Translations under genes and position numbers: made by a program
Notes under the pieces: generated by a model
What the model saw: the letters and a program-made list of their open reading frames with translations, nothing else
What the model was told of the DNA's origin: nothing
Databases searched by the model: none
Part shown: positions 57,175-64,000 of the stretch, piece by piece
How positions within the stretch are numbered: the first letter of the stretch is position 1
How the letters are laid out: the number at the start of each line of letters is the position of its first letter
Source of the DNA: Streptomyces muensis
GTDB taxonomy: Bacteria; Actinomycetota; Actinomycetes; Streptomycetales; Streptomycetaceae
Assembly: GCF_021474425.1 (NCBI RefSeq)
Contig: NZ_JAKEIP010000016.1
Span: forward strand, 1-64,000
Length of the DNA stretch: 64,000 bases
Direction: 5' to 3'

Positions 57175-57214
57175 AAAGGCCGGTTCGACGCCACGAGCGT
57201 CGGGCCGGCCTTTT
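57175..57214 (+). terminator. Intrinsic terminator after argG
   Basis: AAAGGCCGG pairs with CCGGCCTTT, the inner CGACGC with GCGTCG, and TTTT closes the element. It lies 21 bases after the argG stop. Confidence 0.9.
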
Positions 57215-57271
57215 CAGGTCATCCCCCACCGTCCCCCACCTCCATCGGGCCCGCGCCACTAGGCTCACCGG

Positions 57272-57820
57272 ATGATCATCTGGCTGAACGGAACCTTCGG
57301 CGCGGGCAAGACGACCACGGCCGGTGAGTTGGTCGACCTGGTGCCGGACGCGACGGTCTTCGACGCCGAGTACGTCGGTTACATGCTGCAACACGTCCAG
57401 AAGCTCCCCCAGGTGACCGACTTCCAGCACTGGCCGCCGTGGCGCCATCTGGTGGTGGAGACGGCCACGCAGCTGCTCGGCTACCTCGGCGGGGCGCTCG
57501 TCGTACCGCAGACGGTTCTCGTCGAGCGGTACTGGACGGAGATCCGCGGCGGCCTGGAGAAGGCGGGCATCCCGGTCCACCACTTCGTGCTCCACTCCGA
57601 CCCGGAGACCCTCACCCGGCGGATCGAGACGGACGACGTGACCAACACCCAGTTCCCCAAGGCCCGCCAGTGGCGCCTCGACCATCGCGCCGCCTACCGC
57701 GACGCCCTGCCCTGGCTCAGCCGGGAGGCCGAGGTCGTCGACACCGCCCCGCTCTCCCCTCAGCAGGTCGCCCGGCTGATCGCCGACGCCGTTTCCGCGG
57801 AGTCCGCGGACTCCGTGTGA
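57272..57820 (+). CDS. TmrB-like P-loop ATPase
   Basis: Protein of 182 residues starting MIIWLNGTFGAGKTTTAGEL, a Walker A motif at the N-terminus. It then follows the layout of B. subtilis TmrB, the tunicamycin-resistance ATP-binding protein: the DAEYVGYML segment, FQHWPPWRHLVVET, VVPQTVLVERYWTEI and HHFVLHSDPETLTRRI all align in order by eye. TmrB is thought to bind tunicamycin at the membrane. A general small-molecule kinase role is the main alternative, since this family is broad in actinobacteria. No ribosome site is obvious before ATG 57272 (CTCACCGG). Confidence 0.82.
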   Translation: MIIWLNGTFGAGKTTTAGELVDLVPDATVFDAEYVGYMLQHVQKLPQVTDFQHWPPWRHLVVETATQLLGYLGGALVVPQTVLVERYWTEIRGGLEKAGIPVHHFVLHSDPETLTRRIETDDVTNTQFPKARQWRLDHRAAYRDALPWLSREAEVVDTAPLSPQQVARLIADAVSAESADSV

Positions 57821-57897
57821 CGAGCTGCCATCACTTCGGCGTGTCGGGGTAGCCGAGAGATACGTACCCGTACCCCGACCCTCGGAGGGAGGCATCC

Positions 57898-58095
57898 GTG
57901 CCCCTCACATTCCGCAAGAGCTTTCGGATCCTGCCCGGAGTGCGGCTGAACATCAACCGGCACTCCTGGTCCATCACCACCGGTGGCAGGCACGGGCCAC
58001 GACGCACGCACAGCAGTACCGGACGTCGTACGACATCGATGGATTTGCCCGGACCTTTCGGGTGGCGTCGTACCCGTACCGCCAGGCGGCGTTGA
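57898..58095 (+). CDS. DUF4236 micro-protein
   Basis: A 65-residue basic protein starting MPLTFRKSFRILPGVRLNIN, the signature of DUF4236, with a Gly/Arg-rich tail (TTGGRHGPRRTHSSTGRR). The family function is unknown. GTG 57898 is supported by GGAGGGAGG seven bases upstream, one of the best ribosome sites in the window. It precedes the XRE-MurA fusion gene by 65 bases. Confidence 0.82.
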   Translation: MPLTFRKSFRILPGVRLNINRHSWSITTGGRHGPRRTHSSTGRRTTSMDLPGPFGWRRTRTARRR

Positions 58096-58132
58096 CGGCC
58101 CGTCACCCGAACGGCCCCCTCGGGAATGTGCC

Positions 58133-58150
58133 ATCTCATATCTGAGATAA
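58133..58150. promoter_or_regulatory. Palindrome at the XRE-MurA promoter
   Basis: ATCTCA-TATC-TGAGAT forms an inverted repeat ten bases before the start codon. On the minus strand it reads GTTATCTC, six bases, GAGAT, the same spacing as the palindrome between acnA and argG. It overlaps a -10-like GATAAC and could serve autoregulation by the HTH domain. Confidence 0.5.
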
Positions 58151-58160
58151 CCTCAACCTC

Positions 58161-59690
58161 ATGGCAGACGACTACCTCGTACGCATCGGCAAGCTCATCC
58201 GTGACGCCCGGCAACACCGTGGCTGGACACAGACGCAGCTGGCCGAGGCGCTCGGCACCTCCCAGAGCGCCGTCAACCGCATCGAGCGCGGCAACCAGAA
58301 CATCAGCCTTGAGATGATCGCCCGAATCGGTGAGGCCCTGGACAGCGAGATCGTGTCCCTCGGCTACGCCGGTCCGATGCATCTGCGGGTTGTCGGCGGA
58401 CGTCGGCTGTCCGGTTCCATCGATGTCAAGACCAGCAAGAACGCCTGCGTGGCCCTGCTGTGCGCCTCGCTGCTCAACAAGGGCCGCACGGTGCTGCGCC
58501 GGGTCGCCCGGATCGAGGAGGTGTACCGCCTGCTGGAGGTGCTCAACTCCATCGGCGTGCGCACCCGTTGGATCAACGACGGCGTCGACCTGGAGATCGT
58601 GCCGCCGGCCGAGCTCAACATGGCGGCGATCGACGCGGAGGCCGCCGTACGCACCCGCTCGATCATCATGTTCCTCGGCCCGCTGCTGCACCGCATGGAC
58701 CACTTCAAGCTGCCCTACGCCGGCGGCTGCGACCTCGGCACGCGGACCATCGAGCCGCACATGATCGCCCTGCGCCGCTTCGGACTGGACGTCGCGGCGA
58801 CGGAGGGCCAGTACCACGCCATGGTCGACCGGTCCGTCCGCCCCGACCGGCCGATCGTGCTGACCGAGCGCGGCGACACGGTCACCGAGAACGCGCTGCT
58901 GGCCGCCGCGCGGCACGACGGCGTCACCGTCATCCGCAACGCCTCCTCCAACTACATGGTCCAGGACCTCTGCTTCTTCCTGGAGGCGCTCGGCGTCCGG
59001 GTCGAGGGCATCGGCACGACGACGCTCACGGTCCACGGCGTGCCGACCATCGACGTGGACGTCGACTACTCCCCCTCCGAGGACCCGGTCGAGGCGATGA
59101 GCCTGCTGGCCGCCGCCGTGGTGACGGAGTCGGAGCTGACGGTGTGTCGCGTGCCCATCGAGTTCCTGGAGATCGAGCTGGCGGTCCTGGAGGAGATGGG
59201 CCTCGACCACGACCGCACGCCCGAGTACTTCGCGGACAACGGCCGCACCCGGCTGGTGGACCTGACGGTCCGTCCGTCCAAGCTCGAAGCCCCGATCGAC
59301 AAGATCCACCCCATGCCCTTCCCGGGCCTGAACATCGACAACGTCCCGTTCTTCGCGGCCATCGCGGCCGTCGCGTCCGGCAAGACCCTCATCCACGACT
59401 GGGTCTACGACAACCGCGCGATCTACCTGACCGACCTCAACCGCCTCGGCGGCCGCCTGCAGCTCCTCGACCCGCACCGCGTCCTCGTCGAGGGCCCGAC
59501 CCGCTGGCGCGCCGCCGAGATGATGTGCCCGCCCGCGCTGCGGCCCGCCGTGGTCGTCCTGCTCGCGATGATGGCGGCGGAGGGCACGTCCGTGCTGCGG
59601 AACGTGTACGTCATCAACCGGGGTTACGAGGACCTCGCCGAGCGGTTGAACTCCATCGGGGCACAGATCGAGATCTTCCGGGACATCTGA
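58161..59690 (+). CDS. XRE helix-turn-helix fused to MurA-like enolpyruvyl transferase
   Basis: Fusion protein of 509 residues. Residues 1-65 are a Cro/CI-type helix-turn-helix (WTQTQLAEALGTSQSAVNRIERG). From about 75 onward it is an EPSP/MurA fold. The catalytic machinery looks intact: Lys-Asn in KTSKNACVALL (about 92) and the loop Cys190 in AGGCDLGTRTIEPH, equivalent to the fosfomycin target Cys115. It may therefore make UDP-GlcNAc-enolpyruvate, use a related substrate, or sense a cell-wall precursor to regulate genes. It matches S. coelicolor SCO5998 by memory and position. No strong ribosome site precedes ATG 58161. A conserved hairpin begins seven bases after the stop. Confidence 0.92.
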   Translation: MADDYLVRIGKLIRDARQHRGWTQTQLAEALGTSQSAVNRIERGNQNISLEMIARIGEALDSEIVSLGYAGPMHLRVVGGRRLSGSIDVKTSKNACVALLCASLLNKGRTVLRRVARIEEVYRLLEVLNSIGVRTRWINDGVDLEIVPPAELNMAAIDAEAAVRTRSIIMFLGPLLHRMDHFKLPYAGGCDLGTRTIEPHMIALRRFGLDVAATEGQYHAMVDRSVRPDRPIVLTERGDTVTENALLAAARHDGVTVIRNASSNYMVQDLCFFLEALGVRVEGIGTTTLTVHGVPTIDVDVDYSPSEDPVEAMSLLAAAVVTESELTVCRVPIEFLEIELAVLEEMGLDHDRTPEYFADNGRTRLVDLTVRPSKLEAPIDKIHPMPFPGLNIDNVPFFAAIAAVASGKTLIHDWVYDNRAIYLTDLNRLGGRLQLLDPHRVLVEGPTRWRAAEMMCPPALRPAVVVLLAMMAAEGTSVLRNVYVINRGYEDLAERLNSIGAQIEIFRDI

Positions 59691-59696
59691 TACGCG

Positions 59697-59757
59697 GATG
59701 CCGCAGCACCCTGGCTGACCTGCATGAATGAGGGTCAGGACGGGGTGCTGCGGCGTC
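59697..59757 (+). terminator. Structured hairpin with conserved CTGACCTGCATGAAT core, copy 1
   Basis: The outer stem GCCGCAGCACCC/GGGTGCTGCGGC (59700-59711 with 59743-59754) is extended by GAT/GTC. After a small internal loop, the inner stem is CTGACC/GGTCAG, with a loop containing TGCATGAAT. It is placed as the terminator of the XRE-MurA gene. A second copy lies at 60885-60937. Confidence 0.8.
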
Positions 59758-60304
59758 TCTGGGGGGCCTGGACGGCGAGCGTCGGCTGCTGGAGGCCCGT
59801 GACGCGACGGCGTCGGCCGCGACCTGACACTTCGTCCGCGGGCGTCGTTCGCTTCACGCCCGACAGGTGACGCTGACTCATGAGGGCGTCGCGGTCTTTG
59901 CGCGCGGCTTCGGCAAGTCTCTCCGTGGCGGCTGTGCGTGCCCGCTACAGTTCCTGCTATGAGGCCCTGATCAGGGCAGATCCCGATGCCCGGGGTGGCC
60001 TCGTAGTGGTCGCGCGGCGCGTTGTCAATGCCCGACACGCGCGCAGAAGTGTGACGAGGGGTCAGACAGGTCCCCCGTACGGCCCAGCTCCGGGACCAAG
60101 TCGCCTCTGCCCTTCGTTTTTTGACGGTCCGTCACATGTGCCGATCTGGATTCCTGAACGCCCGATCGGCCCCTTACTGGCGTCCCTCATGGATTTCTGA
60201 AGTGGCGACAGAATTCGGCGTGAGTAGGTTCTTTCGTAGGCGGCCAGGTCGGCTGGCATCCCTGAGAGATGGAGAAACAAATGCCTGCGAGAGGGAGAAG
60301 CGGA
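59758..60304. other. Long intergenic stretch without a supported gene
   Basis: About 550 bases with lower and less regular GC than the neighbours. An open frame at 59880-60200 lacks a ribosome site and reads as Arg/Ser/Pro-rich sequence without a fold. I see no clear promoter pair. It may hold regulatory sequence or a decayed gene. Confidence 0.5.
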
Positions 60305-60826
60305 ATGCGTACGCGCACCGTGGTCGGGATCACATTGTCGGTGGGCCTCACCGTCATCGCCGCAACCACCGTGAACTATGCGTCGGCTTCGAGTTCCGTA
60401 CCGGAGTCCGCCGCATCGGCGCAGGAGGCCGCTGCCTCCTTGCCTCAGGGGGGAGACATGGGCGGAGACGGCCAGACGGGCGGGGACGGGCGGACAGGAG
60501 GGAACGGGCAGTCGAAGTGGGGCGGCGACGACAGGGACGACGACGATCGCGGACGGGTCTTCGTCAACGAGCGAACGTATTCGGTCGACGGGGGTGAGTG
60601 CATCGCTGTAATCAGCAGTCCGGCGACCAGCTTCAACGTCCGGAACGAATCCGACAAGAGAGTCGAATTCTTCACCGGAATTACCTGCGACAACGGTCCT
60701 GCAATTGCGACTGTCGGGCGCGGAGACTCCAGTAGTGGAATCCCCGGAACCGTGGTGTTCGACGGCAACGTGGTGCCCTTCGCGCTCGTCGGCAGCTTCC
60801 GGGCGGTCGACAGGAAGCACCACTGA
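60305..60826 (+). CDS. Small secreted protein of unknown function
   Basis: Exported protein of 173 residues. The signal peptide is TVVGITLSVGLTVIAATTV with cleavage near YASA. It is followed by a Gly/Asp/Gln-rich linker (GGDGRTGGNGQS; DDRDDDDRG) and a compact C-terminal beta-rich domain of about 80 residues with two Cys (GGECIAVIS; GITCDNGPAI) that probably form a disulfide. No known family is recognised. ATG 60305 has GAGGGAG eight bases upstream; ATG 60281 is an alternative. It is bracketed by the two related hairpins. Confidence 0.75.
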   Translation: MRTRTVVGITLSVGLTVIAATTVNYASASSSVPESAASAQEAAASLPQGGDMGGDGQTGGDGRTGGNGQSKWGGDDRDDDDRGRVFVNERTYSVDGGECIAVISSPATSFNVRNESDKRVEFFTGITCDNGPAIATVGRGDSSSGIPGTVVFDGNVVPFALVGSFRAVDRKHH

Positions 60827-60884
60827 CCCCCGTGCAGGCGGTCGGGCACTGATGGCGAACATAACCGGCGGCATCCAATTCGCA

Positions 60885-60937
60885 CTGCCGCATCCTCTCT
60901 GACCTGCATGAATTCAAGGTCGAGGAGGGTGCGGCAG
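60885..60937 (+). terminator. Structured hairpin with conserved CTGACCTGCATGAAT core, copy 2
   Basis: The outer stem CTGCCGCATCCTC pairs with GAGGGTGCGGCAG with one G-T pair; the inner stem is GACCT/AGGTC, and the loop contains GCATGAAT. The outer stem differs in sequence from copy 1 but keeps pairing. It lies 58 bases after the secreted protein gene. Confidence 0.75.
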
Positions 60938-61030
60938 CGTCTCGTCGACTCAGACCCGGGTCGCGTCCCGGTCGAGGACGGCCCACAACCGGTCGGCATC
61001 CGCCGGGGTGGCGGTGCCGCGTCCCGAATT

Positions 61031-61558
61031 TCAGGGCAGAAATTCCCAGAACGGGCCGCCAGGTGCACGGTCGCGCGCGCACAACGTCACATCCCTCCCC
61101 TTGAGATAAGCCAGCAGCCAATCGCTGAACGTCATCTCGTAGCGAGTCCAGGACGGGCTGTCGAACTCCTGGACCACGACACGCCAGGGCGACGAGGTGG
61201 CGTCGGGAACACACAGGAAAACCGCCTCGCCCGTCGTGGCCGTCGCCACCGGCACCAGTTCGCCGGGGTCCGCCCCTACCGGACTCGGCAGAAATTCCAC
61301 CATGTCGTCGTCACGCCAGAGGTCGAGATCCCCCCGGATCATCGTTCCCAGATCGTGAAGAAGGTGGCCGGCGGGATGCTTCAGGTACAACTGCCCATTG
61401 ATCTCGATCGAGCCGTAGGCGTCCACGATCTCGCGGAAGTCCGCAGGGAATTCGACACCGAGTTCCTGCTCCAGTTCGCCCCATGGCGTCGGATCGGACC
61501 AGTTGAACCGGGGTTCACCCAGCAGGGCTCGGATCTCTTCAAGCGTTGCCACCGCCAT
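61031..61558 (-). CDS. SMI1/KNR4 (SUKH) family protein, immunity-like
   Basis: Cytosolic protein of 175 residues with the SUKH pattern: LEEIRALLG at the start, the hallmark LEQELGVEFPADFREIVDAYG at about 29-49, and the later FSDWLLAYLKG. The family contains many immunity proteins against contact-dependent or Rhs-type toxins, and also housekeeping scaffold proteins. No toxin gene is adjacent, so it is an orphan here; the Rhs locus is 43 kb away. The ATG at 61558 is three bases after GGAAGG; the GTG two codons later has better spacing. Confidence 0.85.
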   Translation of the reverse strand: MAVATLEEIRALLGEPRFNWSDPTPWGELEQELGVEFPADFREIVDAYGSIEINGQLYLKHPAGHLLHDLGTMIRGDLDLWRDDDMVEFLPSPVGADPGELVPVATATTGEAVFLCVPDATSSPWRVVVQEFDSPSWTRYEMTFSDWLLAYLKGRDVTLCARDRAPGGPFWEFLP

Positions 61559-61664
61559 GCCCCTTCCGGCCCGTCGAACCGCTGCCGGTTCTGGACACCG
61601 CTCGCCGGGTTGCCGCAGGTGAGCGTAGCGGTCGGCGCCTCGCGCCGAAGCGGTAGAGGGCAGA

Positions 61665-61678
61665 GTGATCTACGTCAC
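61665..61678. promoter_or_regulatory. Crp-type site upstream of the amidase gene
   Basis: GTGATCTACGTCAC fits the S. coelicolor Crp consensus GTG-N6-GNCAC exactly. It lies 144 bases before the amidase start and 107 bases before the divergent SUKH gene. Confidence 0.55.
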
Positions 61679-61821
61679 CAAGATCTCGAACCGAGTGATG
61701 TTTTTCAGCCACGACTCGCTGGGTAAGGCAGGCCACCTGTGTGTCGGGTGTGCCTCAGGTGACTTTCTTCGTGGCCCTGCGCCTTCCGCGGCTCGGGGCC
61801 TTCTACTGGGGTGGGTTCGTG

Positions 61822-64000
61822 GTGAGTCGTCGTACGTCGCATGCGTACAGACCGTTGAGCTTGAAGCGTCGGGCGTGGCTGACGCTCGGTGCGGTGGTCC
61901 TGGGGGGAACGGGTGTGGTGACCTACGCGGTCGCCAGCCCGTCCGGCGATCCGGGCGCGGGAGGCCGGGCGAAGCGGCCGGTGCAGGTCTACGACCTCGC
62001 CCTGAAGGGGGCGACGGGCGGCAAGCGGGAGCTTCCGCGTACGGACACCGAGCAGTTCTCGCTGGTCGGCGTGTCCTGGGCGGGAGCGGTCAAGCGGCTC
62101 GACGGCACGGCGCAGGTGCGGACCCGCGACCTGGTCAGCGGCGCGTGGAGCGCCTGGCGTGACCTCGAGGTGAACATCGACCCGCCGGAGGAGCCGGAGG
62201 CCGGGATGCGCGGCGCGTCCGAGCCGCTGTGGGTCGGTCCCTCCGACGGCGTCCAGGTCCAGGTCGTCCACGAGGACGGCACCACGGGCGCGCTGCCCAA
62301 GGGGCTGCAGGTCAACCTGGTCGATCCGGGTGTGGTGACCGACGCCGAGGCCGCGGCCACCGAGCCGGCGGCGTTCGTCGCCGCGGAGAGCGACCCGGCG
62401 GCCACGCCCACCGACGCCACGACGCCCACGGACGGCACGACACCGACGGACGGTGCGACGCCGACGGACGGTCAGACCACAACGGCCCCGGCGCCCACCG
62501 AGACCACGGCCACCGCCACGGCCACGGCCACGTCGACGCCCACCGGCTCGGCGTCCGCGTCCCCCTCGACGTCGCCGACCCCGTCGGCCACGACGCCGTC
62601 CGCGCCGCCGTCCACCGTGCCCAAGCCGCCGATCACCTCGCGGGCCGGCTGGGGCGCCGACGAGTCGCTCAGCCCGGACCCGTCGGAGTACAACGCCGAC
62701 GTCAAGGCCGTCTTCGTCCACCACACCGACGGTGCCAACGACTACTCGTGCGCCGACTCCGCCTCGATCGTGCGCGGCATCTACGCGTACCACACGCAGG
62801 TCAACGGCTGGAACGACGTCGGCTACAACTTCCTCGTCGACAAGTGCGGCACCGTCTTCGAGGGCCGCAAGGGCGGCATGGACCTGCCGGTGCTCGGCGC
62901 CCACACCTACGGCTGGAACCGGGAGTCCGCCGGCATCGCGGTGCTCGGCGAGTACACCTCCACCCCCGCCTCCAGCGCCGCGCTGACCGCCATCGCCCGC
63001 GTGGCCGCCTGGAAGCTCGGCCAGTACGGAGCCGACCCGGCCGGAACCGTGCAGCTCACCTCGGGCGCCGGCCAGAAGAACTACTTCGGCACCAGCTTCA
63101 CCGCGGGCAGCAAGTACACCTTCAACCGGATCTCCGGCCACCGCGACGGCTACAACACCCAGTGCCCCGGCAACTCCCTCTACGCCCAGCTGCCGGCCAT
63201 CCGCACCTTGGCGGCCGGCCCGGTGCAGGGCCTGAAGGTCACCTCGCTCTCCGGCGCGGGCCTGTCCGGCTCGACGTACTACACCAAGGGCGCCGTCAGC
63301 GTGAAGTGGACGGCCACCACACCGTCCTCGCTGATCAAGAGCTTCCAGCTGCTGGTCGACGGCAAGACCGTCGCCACCACGTCCGGTACGGCCACCTCCG
63401 CCAGCACCACCCTGGCCCTGGGCAGCCACACGGTCGCGGTGCGGGCGGTGCACCAGTCCGGCAGGACCGTGACCACCACCGCGCTGAACGTCGTCGCGGA
63501 GACGACCGCACCGACCTTCACCACCGCACCGAAGCTCGCCCTGCGCACCGGCACCGTCAACACCGCCGCCGTTCCGGTCACCCTCGGCTGGAAGGCGACC
63601 GACAACGCCGCGCTGAGCTCCGTGAAGCTGCTGGCCCCGACCACGGCCACGTACGGCCCGACCACCACCAGCTCCGCGAAGACCGCCAAGTCCGGTACGG
63701 CCACCACCTGGTCGATGCGTGCCTACGACTACGCCGGCAACTACCGCACCTCCTCCCCCGCCTACACCCCGGTGATCCTTCAGGAGACCTCGGCGGTGAA
63801 GTCCGGCAGCTGGACGACCCGCTCCTCCACCAGCTACCTGGGCGGCAAGTCGTACTCCAGCGGCTCCAAGGGCGCGAGCCTCACCTGGACCTTCACCGGC
63901 CGCTCCGCCTCCTGGGTGGTCTCACGGGCCGCGAGCTCGGGTCAGGTCTACGTCTACGTCGACGGCGTCAAGGTCAGCACCGTCGACCTGAAGTCCTCCA
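61822..64000 (+). CDS. Secreted PGRP-type N-acetylmuramoyl-L-alanine amidase (cut by window end)
   Basis: At least 726 residues are encoded before the window ends. The signal region is RRAWLTLGAVVLGGTGVV, followed by an N-terminal domain of about 150 residues common to Streptomyces PGRP proteins. A Pro/Thr-rich linker comes next, with four PTDG-type repeats near 195-215 and then TATATATST-like sequence. The amidase_2/PGRP domain starts at RAGWGADESL (about 273); its zinc ligands are in VFVHHTDG, ISGHRDGYN and QCPGNS. Ig/beta-sandwich-like domains follow. It cleaves the lactam bond between muramic acid and the stem peptide outside the cell. GTG 61822 (MSRRTSHAYRPL) is preferred; the GTG one codon earlier is possible. 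Confidence 0.9.
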   Translation, partial: MSRRTSHAYRPLSLKRRAWLTLGAVVLGGTGVVTYAVASPSGDPGAGGRAKRPVQVYDLALKGATGGKRELPRTDTEQFSLVGVSWAGAVKRLDGTAQVRTRDLVSGAWSAWRDLEVNIDPPEEPEAGMRGASEPLWVGPSDGVQVQVVHEDGTTGALPKGLQVNLVDPGVVTDAEAAATEPAAFVAAESDPAATPTDATTPTDGTTPTDGATPTDGQTTTAPAPTETTATATATATSTPTGSASASPSTSPTPSATTPSAPPSTVPKPPITSRAGWGADESLSPDPSEYNADVKAVFVHHTDGANDYSCADSASIVRGIYAYHTQVNGWNDVGYNFLVDKCGTVFEGRKGGMDLPVLGAHTYGWNRESAGIAVLGEYTSTPASSAALTAIARVAAWKLGQYGADPAGTVQLTSGAGQKNYFGTSFTAGSKYTFNRISGHRDGYNTQCPGNSLYAQLPAIRTLAAGPVQGLKVTSLSGAGLSGSTYYTKGAVSVKWTATTPSSLIKSFQLLVDGKTVATTSGTATSASTTLALGSHTVAVRAVHQSGRTVTTTALNVVAETTAPTFTTAPKLALRTGTVNTAAVPVTLGWKATDNAALSSVKLLAPTTATYGPTTTSSAKTAKSGTATTWSMRAYDYAGNYRTSSPAYTPVILQETSAVKSGSWTTRSSTSYLGGKSYSSGSKGASLTWTFTGRSASWVVSRAASSGQVYVYVDGVKVSTVDLKSS

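Noticed and set aside
59880-60200. A 106-residue open frame in the long intergenic region
   Set aside because: No ribosome site, no signal or domain, and Arg/Ser/Pro-rich composition. I treat it as non-coding, possibly decayed.
61559-61821. A c-di-AMP (ydaO-type) riboswitch before the amidase gene
   Set aside because: Such riboswitches precede some actinobacterial cell-wall hydrolase genes, but I cannot find the conserved core segments here. A covariance-model search would settle it.
61705-63453. A 582-residue open frame on the minus strand opposite the amidase
   Set aside because: Gly/Arg repeat composition from the reverse of the Thr/Pro linker; the plus-strand amidase has a signal region and zinc ligands.

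Overview
The window is typical Streptomyces chromosome. GC content is very high, GTG starts are frequent, genes are coupled by GTGA/ATGA overlaps, and third codon positions are strongly G/C. From memory, several blocks match the order of the S. coelicolor SCO5998-SCO6027 region (MurA-like gene and aconitase; ngcEFG, rok7B7 and xylFGH; dxs; fadAB), read here from high to low numbers. That mapping is recollection, not a search result.

Layout. 0.3-3.7 kb: two-gene fatty-acid beta-oxidation operon (thiolase plus hydratase/dehydrogenase). 3.8-17.4 kb: accessory block on the minus strand with a LamG-domain secreted protein, a 2321-residue Rhs/YD-repeat protein ending in a HINT domain and a short toxin-like tip, a small overlapping immunity candidate, a strong terminator, and a frameshifted second immunity-like gene. 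17.5-22.5 kb: beta-hydroxyacid dehydrogenase, a small PIN/NYN-like protein, an APC permease and dxs. 22.5-22.9 kb: tandem copies of an intergenic repeat that also occurs once, inverted, at the window start.

22.9-49 kb is a carbohydrate-uptake and degradation island. It holds a xylose ABC transporter with its ROK regulator, an NgcEFG-type GlcNAc/chitobiose transporter, secreted GH92 alpha-mannosidase plus cytosolic GH67 alpha-glucuronidase, a tightly coupled transporter-YesL-GH42 operon, an acetyl xylan esterase and a cellulose-type LPMO. The promoters carry recognisable operators: a DasR-like site overlapping the ngcE -10, a LacI-type palindrome before GH92, a CGAAACTTTCG xylan-type operator before the GH42 operon, and a perfect CebR box before the LPMO. 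The region looks like several sugar regulons placed side by side. An ArsR/MFS pair and a DinB-like gene lie inside it.

49.2-64 kb returns to mixed and core genes: two proteins of unknown function, an orphan sensor kinase, aconitase, argG (apparently leaderless, with ARG boxes), a TmrB-like ATPase, a DUF4236 micro-protein, an XRE-MurA fusion, a small secreted protein bracketed by two structurally related hairpins, a SUKH-family immunity-like protein, and a secreted PGRP amidase cut by the window end. No tRNA, rRNA, CRISPR array or complete insertion sequence was seen.
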